DNA from: an uncultured Prevotella sp.
GTDB taxonomy: Bacteria > Bacteroidota > Bacteroidia > Bacteroidales > Bacteroidaceae
Length of the DNA: 5,294 nt
Assembly: GCA_945614335.1 (NCBI GenBank)
Contig: CALZAP010000130.1
Span: 1 to 5,294 of the forward strand
Direction of reading: 5' to 3'
How positions within the stretch are numbered: position 1 is the stretch's first letter; each line of letters starts with the position of its first letter. The translations under genes were made by a program, and so were the position numbers. The notes beneath the pieces are model-generated. The model saw nothing but the letters and a program-made list of their open reading frames with translations, was not told the DNA's origin and made no database searches. Positions 1 through 5,294 of the stretch are shown here, in pieces.

Positions 1-909
1 ATGAACGACGTGACCAGCATAGCCGGAGAACTGAAGGACAAGGGCTATTACTCAGCCTTCTTCCATGGGGCGGAAAACGGTTCGATGGGATTTCAGGCTT
101 ATGCCAGGACAAGCGGTTTCGACGACTACTTCGGACGCACGGAATACAATGCCGACAAACGCTTTGGAGGCGACAACGACTATGATGGACTATGGGCTAT
201 ATGGGACGAGCCGTTTCTACAGTTCTTCGCCGCCAAGATGTCAGAATTCCGCCAGCCATTTGTATCTGCTGTGTTCACCGCCTCGTCACACCATCCATAC
301 AAGGTGCCGGAGAAATATCAGAATGTGTTTAAGGAAGAAGGCATAGTGATACACAAGTGCATACGATATACCGACAACGCCCTGCGCCTCTTTTTCGAAA
401 AGGCAAGGAAACAGCCGTGGTACGACAACACGCTGTTTGTCATTACAAGCGACCACACCAACCTCAGCGACCATGAATACTATCAGACCGACCTCGGCGG
501 ATTCTGCTCGCCCATAATCTTCTTCGACCCTAAGGGTGACATGAAACCCGGTGTGCGCAATGCCATAGCACAGCAGATAGACATCATGCCCACGGTGCTC
601 GCGTACTTGGGCTACGACCGCCCCTACATCGCCTTTGGCTCAAACCTCCTTGCCACTCCCGACGAGAAGACGTGGGCGGTGAACTATCTTGGAGGCATAT
701 ACCAATATGTGGAAGGCGACTACCTGCTCCAGTTTGACGGCAACAAGACCAAGGCCCTCTACCGCTTCCGCACCGACCTTCTGCTGAAGGACAATGTAGC
801 GGCGAAAGAACCGGAAGTGGTGAAACGGATGGAACGACGCCTGAAAGCTATTATACAATCGTATATGACAAGGATGAACGGAAATGAGTTGGTAACCAAA
901 AAAGAATAG
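1..909 (+). CDS. LtaS-like sulfatase-superfamily membrane enzyme, C-terminal part (5' truncated by window)
   Basis: This is the C-terminal 302 residues of an alkaline-phosphatase-fold enzyme of the lipoteichoic-acid-synthase/phosphoglycerol-transferase type. Visible blocks in family order are the FFHGAENGSMGF segment (residues 20-31), DDYFG (41-45), TASSHHPY (94-101), YTDNALRLFFEKA (123-135) and TSDH (149-152). Asp151-His152 match the metal-binding Asp-His pair of LtaS. The N-terminal transmembrane helices and the nucleophile Thr that the family requires are absent, so the ATG at position 1 is almost certainly an internal Met and the gene starts upstream; full-length relatives are about twice as long. 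Family members move phosphoglycerol or phosphoethanolamine head groups onto envelope glycans or lipids on the outer face of the inner membrane. Bacteroidetes make no lipoteichoic acid, so the substrate here is unknown. The stop lies four bases before the sigma factor gene. Family assignment is strong; the exact reaction is not. Confidence 0.88.
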   Translation: MNDVTSIAGELKDKGYYSAFFHGAENGSMGFQAYARTSGFDDYFGRTEYNADKRFGGDNDYDGLWAIWDEPFLQFFAAKMSEFRQPFVSAVFTASSHHPYKVPEKYQNVFKEEGIVIHKCIRYTDNALRLFFEKARKQPWYDNTLFVITSDHTNLSDHEYYQTDLGGFCSPIIFFDPKGDMKPGVRNAIAQQIDIMPTVLAYLGYDRPYIAFGSNLLATPDEKTWAVNYLGGIYQYVEGDYLLQFDGNKTKALYRFRTDLLLKDNVAAKEPEVVKRMERRLKAIIQSYMTRMNGNELVTKKE

Positions 910-913
910 CACT

Positions 914-1501
914 ATGAAAGAAGACAGAAACAAGATTGTGACCGAAAACATGGGACTGGTGGTCTCCACGGCACGTAAATACCAAGGACAGGGTCTCGAG
1001 CTCGACGACCTTGTCAGCGAAGGGACAATAGGCATGATAAAGGCTGCCGAGAAATATAATCCCGAAAAGGGAGGATTCGCCGCCTTTGCCTTGCCTGAGA
1101 TAAAGAAAAGTATAGAGGCGGCCATTGAGCAGCAGGCTGGACTGTATCGTATACCTCGAAAAGAAAAGACCGAAGTGGAAAAGAAACGGCGATTGCCGCT
1201 TTCGGTAGACGCTCCTCTTGGTGGAAGGGAAAACATCAACCTGCTCTCACTTCTTATCAACACCAATGCCAAGGACTCTGACCTCGACGCCACGAGCTCT
1301 TCATATATGAAGCTCATCATTGATGTGCTCGACCAGCTCGATGAAAGGGAACGCGAGGTGATAACATGCTTCTATGGCATTCGTCGCGACCGTCTTTCCC
1401 TTGCCGAGATAGCTGCGCAGATGTGTATCAAACGTGAAAGGGCAAGGCAGATTAGGGACAAGGCAATCCGAAAGATAAGAAAAAGCATTAGAAAAGCATG
1501 A
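914..1501 (+). CDS. Small sigma-70 family RNA polymerase sigma factor lacking domain 3
   Basis: A 195-residue sigma-70 family protein that would direct core RNA polymerase to a promoter class. Region 2 spans about residues 12-80, with LELDDLVSEGTIGMIKAAEKY (28-48) as region 2.1-2.2 and GFAAFALPEIKKSIEAAI (54-71) as region 2.3-2.4. A 3.2-like linker starts at SVDAPLGG (97-104). Region 4 runs from LDQLDEREREVI (139-150) into the helix-turn-helix SLAEIAAQMCIKRERARQI (162-180). There is no region 1.1, and only about 14 residues separate the end of region 2 (RIPRK) from SVDAP, where primary sigmas carry a roughly 60-residue domain 3. The paired Trp residues of region 2.3 in primary sigmas are replaced by LPEI. 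It is therefore an alternative sigma rather than RpoD. No anti-sigma gene is visible. The start follows the previous stop by four bases, and the stop overlaps the next start in ATGA, so it is probably co-transcribed with both neighbours. Confidence 0.9.
   Translation: MKEDRNKIVTENMGLVVSTARKYQGQGLELDDLVSEGTIGMIKAAEKYNPEKGGFAAFALPEIKKSIEAAIEQQAGLYRIPRKEKTEVEKKRRLPLSVDAPLGGRENINLLSLLINTNAKDSDLDATSSSYMKLIIDVLDQLDEREREVITCFYGIRRDRLSLAEIAAQMCIKRERARQIRDKAIRKIRKSIRKA
1498..1501 (+). other. ATGA stop/start overlap (translational coupling)
   Basis: The ATG of the glycosyltransferase (1498-1500) overlaps the TGA stop of the sigma factor (1499-1501). This arrangement commonly lets a terminating ribosome restart on the next gene and supports a single transcript for the two. 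No strong Shine-Dalgarno sequence precedes it; the upstream stretch is A-rich (aaaagcattagaaaagc). Confidence 0.8.
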
Positions 1502-2628
1502 GAATAGGTTTCGACGCCAAGCGTGCGGCACAGAACGCTACCGGACTGGGAAACTATAGCCGTTTCGTCATAAGGATTCTGAAAAATCATTTCCCTGAGG
1601 ACGAACAGGTGCTCTATGTGCCTAACCCAAAGAAGACCCAACACCTCGACAAGGCTGCCAGCAACACCGAACCCCGGTTCCCACAGGGCATTTGGCAAAG
1701 GCTGAGGTCGATATGGCGGGTATGGGGCGTCACGTCAGACTTGAAGCGAGACCGTATAGACCTTTTCCACGGCCTTAGCAACGAGCTGCCTCTTAACATC
1801 AGGAAGGCGGGATGCCGCTCGGTGGTTACCATCCACGACCTCATTTTCCTTCACTATCCGAAATACTACCACTTGATAGACCGTAAGATTTATGACTTCA
1901 AGTTCCGGCTTGCATGCCGTAATGCCGACAGAGTGATAGCCGTCAGCGAGTTCACCAAGCGTGAGATAATGAAGTATTACGGTACCCCGGAAGCAAAGAT
2001 AGATGTGGTCTACCAAGGTTGCGACCCAGCCTTCGCGGCTCCTGTCAGTAAGGAAAAGCTCGACGATGTGGCGCTTCGCTACTCCCTGCCAAGGCAGTTT
2101 ATACTTTACGTGGGAAGCATAGAGGAACGCAAGAACCTGATGCTTGTGGCAAAGGCCATAGCCTCACGGCCTTCGGCTTTCAGCCATAAGATAGTGGCGG
2201 TGGGCAAGCGTACTCCATACGTAGACGAGATAAGGCAATATCTTGAGGCCAACGGCATTGCCGACCGTATATTGTTTTTCCACAAAGTGCCTTTTGCCGA
2301 CCTTCCGTCGTTCTATCGTCTTGCCGATGCCTTTGTATATCCGTCGCGCATAGAAGGTTTTGGCATACCGATGCTTGAGGCTATAAGCAGCGGCTTGCCT
2401 GCCATCGGGTGTACAGGTTCGTGCCTTGAAGAAGCTGGCGGGCCACATTGTATCTATGTCGATCCCGACGACGTCCAAGCCATGTCTGCCGCACTTTGTC
2501 GTGTGGTGAGCGACAAGGAACTGCGCGAGACGATGATAAGGGAAGGATACAAATATGCCCGCAATTTCACCGACGAGGTGCTTGCGGGCAAAGTGCATGA
2601 GACTTATTCTTCTATTCTCCAAGCATGA
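1498..2628 (+). CDS. GT4-family (GT-B fold) glycosyltransferase
   Basis: A complete 376-residue retaining glycosyltransferase of family GT4 (glycosyl transferases group 1), expected to be cytoplasmic or membrane-associated and to transfer a sugar from a nucleotide-sugar donor. The N-terminus MRIGFDAKRAAQNATGLGNY carries the usual first beta strand and the glycine loop (TGLGNY, residues 15-20), which supports this start. HGLSNELP (91-98) and TIHDL (111-115) belong to the acceptor half. GSIEERKN (206-213) is the donor-domain phosphate-binding strand-loop, and EGFGIPMLE (286-294) is the EX7E motif with Glu286 and Glu294. Length is normal for the family. The N-terminal pattern resembles mannosyltransferase-like GT4 enzymes, but donor and acceptor cannot be read from the sequence. 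It is coupled to the sigma gene and downstream of an LtaS-like enzyme, which suggests an envelope glycan role. Its last 17 bp overlap the 3' end of the opposing lipoprotein gene. Confidence 0.93.
   Translation: MRIGFDAKRAAQNATGLGNYSRFVIRILKNHFPEDEQVLYVPNPKKTQHLDKAASNTEPRFPQGIWQRLRSIWRVWGVTSDLKRDRIDLFHGLSNELPLNIRKAGCRSVVTIHDLIFLHYPKYYHLIDRKIYDFKFRLACRNADRVIAVSEFTKREIMKYYGTPEAKIDVVYQGCDPAFAAPVSKEKLDDVALRYSLPRQFILYVGSIEERKNLMLVAKAIASRPSAFSHKIVAVGKRTPYVDEIRQYLEANGIADRILFFHKVPFADLPSFYRLADAFVYPSRIEGFGIPMLEAISSGLPAIGCTGSCLEEAGGPHCIYVDPDDVQAMSAALCRVVSDKELRETMIREGYKYARNFTDEVLAGKVHETYSSILQA
2612..2628. other. Tail-to-tail overlap of convergent genes
   Basis: The glycosyltransferase stop (TGA, 2626-2628, plus strand) lies inside the lipoprotein gene, and the lipoprotein stop (TAG, read from 2614 to 2612 on the minus strand) lies inside the glycosyltransferase gene. 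The two coding regions share 17 bp, so there is no intergenic space for a conventional terminator between the converging transcription units. Confidence 0.9.
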
Positions 2629-3118
2629 CAACGCTGAAGTCCGTGAAATAGGAAACCATTTCCGGCTGGCGTGCCATGGCTTCCATAAGCCCGACGGCGG
2701 CCTTTGCCTTGGAATAATCCAGAATGGTGGAGGTCATGGCTGCATCAGTGGCCGAGCCAAGGTATTTTATTGCGATGTCCTTAAGTTCGTTTGACATTTC
2801 CGGCTGGCGTGCCATGGCTGTCATGCAGGCTGCAATGGCCTCGCCTCGTCGTGTTCCTACCGTTGCCTCCTCTTCTGAGTCAAACGGGGCAAGGTCGGAA
2901 AACTGCTTGTAACCCACTACCTTGGAGAAACTCTCCAACAGCTGGTCTTTCATTTCCGGCTGTCGGCTGATGTTTTCAACAAGCGAGGCCACTGCTTCTA
3001 TCTGCATGGCCTTGTATGACTCTTCCTGGACGATGGTGTAGTTGTTTGTCTCATCGGTGCATGATGAAACGAGTGACATGGTGCAAACCAAGATTAAAAG
3101 TGAAATTAACTTTTTCAT
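2612..3118 (-). CDS. Unassigned lipoprotein with three RQPEM repeats
   Basis: A 168-residue predicted lipoprotein that I do not recognise as a known family. The start at MKKLISLLILVCTMSLVSSC is chosen because it begins an ideal lipoprotein signal: a lysine pair, a hydrophobic core and lipobox VSSC with the modified Cys at residue 20. Upstream in-frame Met codons (for example at 3151) would put a polar extension before it. The leader is A-rich (caaaagaaca). The mature protein begins CTDET; acidic residues just after the Cys loosely recall the Bacteroidetes lipoprotein surface-export signal, so surface display is possible but unproven. The rest is mostly helical-looking and contains three equivalent units at residues 41-69, 93-121 and 139-167. 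Each has a small-residue and hydrophobic first half, then RQPEM, a second amphipathic stretch and a Gly exactly 17 residues after the Arg. There are no catalytic-looking motifs. It is the last gene of the minus-strand run, 37 bp after the cyclotransferase gene. Confidence 0.85.
   Translation of the reverse strand: MKKLISLLILVCTMSLVSSCTDETNNYTIVQEESYKAMQIEAVASLVENISRQPEMKDQLLESFSKVVGYKQFSDLAPFDSEEEATVGTRRGEAIAACMTAMARQPEMSNELKDIAIKYLGSATDAAMTSTILDYSKAKAAVGLMEAMARQPEMVSYFTDFSVVMLGE
2657..2681 (-). repeat. 25-bp exact direct repeat, copy in unit 3
   Basis: Identical over 25 bases to 2795-2819 and encodes AMARQPEM with the same codons. The first 12 bases, catttccggctg on the plus strand, recur at 2951-2962 in unit 1. 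Sequence around the 25 bases diverges quickly. Confidence 0.85.
2795..2819 (-). repeat. 25-bp exact direct repeat, copy in unit 2
   Basis: Second copy of the 25-base identity, offset by 138 bp (46 codons) from the copy at 2657-2681 and therefore in the same reading frame. It contains the short palindrome gccatggc. Confidence 0.85.
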
Positions 3119-3155
3119 TGTTCTTTTGTTATGTAATGTATTGATAATCATTCCT

Positions 3156-4163
3156 CTATTCGCTGAAAAGCACTTGTATGACCGTCTGTCCCACGGCTTT
3201 GAGCGTGTTGGCATCAATGTTGTCCATCGTGTCGTTCACCGTGTGCCATGTTGGACCGAACGTGCTTTGGGGACAAGACTCTAAGTGGGGAATGATGTCG
3301 ATGGTGGGAATACCGAGCTTTTCGTTCACGGGAATATGGTCGTCGGTCACCATTCCCCCGTCTTTATTAGGGAACATCGACGAATAGCCCACGGCATGTG
3401 CTGCGCTCCACACCTTGTCCACTATCTGTGAGGCATAGTGAACCGACATGCCTTCGCGGCAGAAGGTGGCACCTGCACCGCCCACCATGTCGAGTAGTAT
3501 TCCGAATCTGGCTTTGTAGTTCGGCTTGTGTGGGTTTACAGCCCAATGTTGTGCGCCCAAAGCCCATGAGTTGCCGTTGTCTGCGGCATCGCTCCATTGT
3601 GGCACGCCCCAGTCTTCAGCGTCGAAGCACACGAAGTCCACTCCCACGGCAAGGCTGTCGCTCTTGGCAATGAGTCGCGCTAATTCGAGCATCACTGCCA
3701 CGCCTGAGGCACCGTCGTTGGCACCTACCACGGGTTTGCGCCAGTTAGTGCTGTCGGGGTCGTTGTCTGCCCATGGCCGTGAGTCCCAGTGGGCGCAAAC
3801 GAGTATTCTTTCCTTGGCTGTGCTGTTGTGTGAGGCAATGATGTTTGTGGCTTTCAGTGTTGTGCCGTCGAATGCCTTCAGGTCAGCCTTTTGTTCTGTC
3901 ACTTCAAGTCCAAACTCCCTGAACTTGTCGGCTATCCACTTTCCGCATAGCTCGTGAGCCTCGCTGTTCATGGTGCGTGGCCCGAAGTCGCATTGCGCCT
4001 TGCAGTATGCGTATGCGCTGTCGGCAACAAACTCCGGTCCTACGACAGCCTGTGCCGTTTGGCTTTCCTTTGAGTTTGTAGTGTTTTTGGAATTACCGCA
4101 TGAAATCAGAGCTGCGGCTAGCATTCCAAATAAAGCAATGTGTATAAAAATCCTGTTTTTCAT
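3156..4163 (-). CDS. Type II glutaminyl-peptide cyclotransferase (M28 family) lipoprotein
   Basis: A 335-residue zinc enzyme of the M28 / animal-type glutaminyl cyclase family, which converts N-terminal Gln to pyroglutamate with release of ammonia. A lipoprotein signal (MKNRIFIHIALFGMLAAA then LISC, Cys22) places it in the periplasm, anchored to a membrane. Active-site positions appear in order: His125 in AHWDSRP, Asp150 in GANDGASG, Glu183-Asp184 in FDAEDWG, Asp225 in LLDMVGG, and Trp306-His307 in PTWHTVNDT. By family knowledge Asp150, Asp184 and His307 would be the zinc ligands, with Glu183 and Asp225 catalytic. The SRPWAD and WHTVNDT segments favour cyclotransferase over aminopeptidase; an aminopeptidase is the main alternative. 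Cyclases of this type are known in Porphyromonas, Prevotella and Tannerella, where many exported proteins start with Gln after signal cleavage. It starts 17 bp after the dipeptidase stop and ends 37 bp before the small lipoprotein gene, so it sits mid-operon. Confidence 0.92.
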   Translation of the reverse strand: MKNRIFIHIALFGMLAAALISCGNSKNTTNSKESQTAQAVVGPEFVADSAYAYCKAQCDFGPRTMNSEAHELCGKWIADKFREFGLEVTEQKADLKAFDGTTLKATNIIASHNSTAKERILVCAHWDSRPWADNDPDSTNWRKPVVGANDGASGVAVMLELARLIAKSDSLAVGVDFVCFDAEDWGVPQWSDAADNGNSWALGAQHWAVNPHKPNYKARFGILLDMVGGAGATFCREGMSVHYASQIVDKVWSAAHAVGYSSMFPNKDGGMVTDDHIPVNEKLGIPTIDIIPHLESCPQSTFGPTWHTVNDTMDNIDANTLKAVGQTVIQVLFSE

Positions 4164-4180
4164 TCTTCACTGTTCGTTTT

Positions 4181-5294
4181 TCATCTTCTTCCCGCCTGCA
4201 CCTCAGCCATTACTCTCATGAAGTTTCCCCCCATGATGCGTTGTATGTCGTTGGCGTTGAACCTGCGTTGTAGTAGCATTCTCGTGAAATTGAATATTTC
4301 CGATGCGTCGGCAATGCCGGTCACTCCTCCGTCGCCATCGAAGTCGGTGCCTAATCCCACGTGTTCGATGCCCATAATTCTTATGGCATGGTCGAGATGG
4401 TTCAAGGCATCGATGATGGAAGCCTCTCCGTCCTTTCTCAAGAATCCCGGGTAGAGAGTGATCTGGGCCACTCCTCCTCTTTTTGCCAGCAGTCTCATCT
4501 GCTCGTCGGTAAGGTTTCTCGGATGGTCGCAAAGAGCCCTTGCGCTGCTGTGGCTGCAAACGATGGGTGTGCGGCTTGTCTCAAGAGCGTCGTAAAAGCT
4601 CTTCTCCCCGGCGTGGCTCAGGTCTACCATTATGCCCAGCCGGTTCATCTCTGCAATCACTTTTTCGCCAAACCGGCTCACCCCGTTATGCGTGTTGCAT
4701 CCCTTTGCACTGTCGCAGATGTCGTTGTCGCCGTTGTGGCACAAGGTAATATACACCACTCCTCGTTGTGCGAAATGCTTCACGTTGGCAAGGTTGCCGT
4801 TGAGAGCTATTCCGTTTTCGATGCCGAGCATTATCGATTTCCTTCCGTGTCGTTTGTCCTCGTACAGTTCTTTCGGAGTGCGTGCAATGCTGAGGTGGTT
4901 TTTCTGTTTTGCCACGATGGTCTCTATCCTGTCGAATATCATGTTGGCATAGTCGAACGGGCTTGCCGCGGGCAGTTCCTCTTCCGAAGGATATGACTTC
5001 CTTACTATGGATGAGAAGCTCTCGCCGAGTTTCGGTTGTGGGAGATAAGCCACCATGATGGTGGCGTCGAGTCCGCCCTCAGTCATTTTCTGCAGGTCTA
5101 CCAGCGCCTTTTGTTCGCGGCAGTCAAACCTTATGCCCTGTGGGAATTGCATAGGCGTGTCGCAGTGGGTGTCGAGGGTGAGGATGGAGTGGTGGAGGCG
5201 TTTAGTCTCGCTGAACAGTACAGCCTGTTTTACAAGCCATTCGAATATGGGCAAGCCGTCCTCCATGCACTCGGGATGCCACTGCACTCCCATG
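4181..5294 (-). CDS. C26 glutamine-amidotransferase-like / M19 membrane dipeptidase fusion (5' part beyond window)
   Basis: The visible 370 residues comprise the end of one domain and all of another. GVQWHPE (2-8) is the C-terminal His/Glu motif of class I glutamine-amidotransferase-like gamma-glutamyl hydrolases (peptidase C26, PuuD-like). It is followed by that domain's usual last helix (PIFEWLVKQA) and a short linker. From about residue 37 a complete M19 (renal dipeptidase-like) metallopeptidase follows: His43 and Asp45 in DTHCDTP, bridging Glu159 in GIENG, His186 in LCHNGDND, His227 in DLSHAG, His248 in CSHSSARAL, Arg259 in HPRNLTD, and Asp317 in GLGTDFDG. All expected metal and substrate positions are present. 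M19 enzymes hydrolyse dipeptides, including some with D-residues, and C26 enzymes cleave gamma-glutamyl bonds. The Met at 5293-5291 is internal; the true start, the C26 nucleophile Cys and any signal peptide lie past the right edge. The stop is 17 bp before the cyclotransferase start. Confidence 0.92.
   Translation of the reverse strand, partial: MGVQWHPECMEDGLPIFEWLVKQAVLFSETKRLHHSILTLDTHCDTPMQFPQGIRFDCREQKALVDLQKMTEGGLDATIMVAYLPQPKLGESFSSIVRKSYPSEEELPAASPFDYANMIFDRIETIVAKQKNHLSIARTPKELYEDKRHGRKSIMLGIENGIALNGNLANVKHFAQRGVVYITLCHNGDNDICDSAKGCNTHNGVSRFGEKVIAEMNRLGIMVDLSHAGEKSFYDALETSRTPIVCSHSSARALCDHPRNLTDEQMRLLAKRGGVAQITLYPGFLRKDGEASIIDALNHLDHAIRIMGIEHVGLGTDFDGDGGVTGIADASEIFNFTRMLLQRRFNANDIQRIMGGNFMRVMAEVQAGRR
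5222..5293 (-). other. C-terminal remnant of peptidase C26 domain inside the fusion gene
   Basis: Visible residues 1-24 contain GVQWHPE, with His6 and Glu8 as the second and third members of the Cys-His-Glu triad typical of class I glutamine-amidotransferase-like hydrolases, followed by a closing helix. The reading frame is uninterrupted into the M19 domain, so this is a fusion and not two adjacent genes. Confidence 0.8.

Larger units (their letters stand above)
2618..2998 (-). repeat. Three 29-residue coding repeats (RQPEM units)
   Basis: Unit 1 is 2912-2998, unit 2 is 2756-2842 and unit 3 is 2618-2704, all read on the minus strand. They align without gaps. Shared features are Ala at the second position, a hydrophobic run, RQPEM at unit positions 12-16 and a final Gly at position 29. 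Units 2 and 3 share AMARQPEM; unit 1 has NISRQPEM. The units are separated by spacers of 23 and 17 residues. The pattern suggests three copies of a helix-Pro-helix hairpin. Confidence 0.85.

Noticed and set aside
1..3. ATG at the first base as the true start of the LtaS-like gene
   Set aside because: The protein from here lacks the transmembrane region and the catalytic Thr segment that always precede this part in the family, so the start lies outside the window.
640..1320. A long minus-strand open frame (226 codons) opposite the LtaS-like and sigma genes
   Set aside because: It spans the antisense of two well-supported genes, is rich in Ser/Phe runs typical of shadow translation, and shows no domain or sensible leader.
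2164..2631. A 155-codon minus-strand open frame under the glycosyltransferase
   Set aside because: The glycosyltransferase motifs on the other strand explain this region fully; the antisense product has no recognisable feature.
3119..3155. Possible promoter between the cyclase and the repeat lipoprotein
   Set aside because: The 37-bp gap is AT-rich, but I cannot place a TAnnTTTG -7 element with an upstream TTTG on the minus strand, so co-transcription is the simpler reading.
3118..3217. A longer N-terminus for the repeat lipoprotein starting at 3217 or 3151
   Set aside because: It would put a polar, Arg-rich extension before a textbook lipoprotein signal peptide, and the 3217 start would overlap the cyclase gene.
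3526..3957. A 143-codon plus-strand open frame opposite the glutaminyl cyclase
   Set aside because: It is antisense to the zinc-site region of the cyclase; composition is that of a shadow frame.
4361..4996. A 211-codon plus-strand open frame opposite the dipeptidase
   Set aside because: It is the complement of a conserved M19 domain with intact motifs; its Val/Cys/His-rich translation resembles no protein family.

Overview
The window reads as a compact piece of a Bacteroidales chromosome, most likely Prevotella or a close relative. This is inferred from protein style: a lipoprotein-type glutaminyl cyclase, an LtaS-like alkaline-phosphatase-fold enzyme, a short sigma-70 protein, A-rich leaders instead of strong Shine-Dalgarno sites, and base composition near 50% G+C by eye. 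Nothing in it looks mobile: I see no IS element, tRNA, rRNA, CRISPR array or phage gene. There is no stretch above 300 bases without a gene; the longest gap is 37 bp.

Left half (1-2628, plus strand): a tight run of three genes. The first is the C-terminal part of an LtaS/sulfatase-superfamily membrane enzyme, cut by the window's left edge. Four bases later comes a small 195-residue sigma-70 factor that has domains 2 and 4 and a 3.2-like linker but no domain 3. An ATGA overlap then leads into a GT4 glycosyltransferase. The spacing implies one transcript joining an envelope head-group transferase, a transcription factor and a sugar transferase.

Right half (2612-5294, minus strand): a second run, transcribed towards the first. 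It begins beyond the right edge with a gene whose visible part is the tail of a class I glutamine-amidotransferase-like (peptidase C26) domain fused in frame to a complete M19 membrane dipeptidase. After 17 bp follows a lipoprotein of the M28 / type II glutaminyl-peptide cyclotransferase family with all six expected active-site positions. After another 37 bp comes a 168-residue lipoprotein I cannot assign to a family. Its mature part holds three gap-free 29-residue repeats, each centred on RQPEM.

The two runs converge, and the last genes of each overlap tail to tail by 17 bp, leaving no room for an ordinary intergenic terminator. The minus-strand run combines gamma-glutamyl/dipeptide hydrolysis with N-terminal pyroglutamate formation, so a role in glutamyl-peptide or exported-protein processing is plausible but inferred. 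The least explained items are the RQPEM-repeat lipoprotein, the domain-3-less sigma factor inside an envelope operon, and the C26-M19 fusion.
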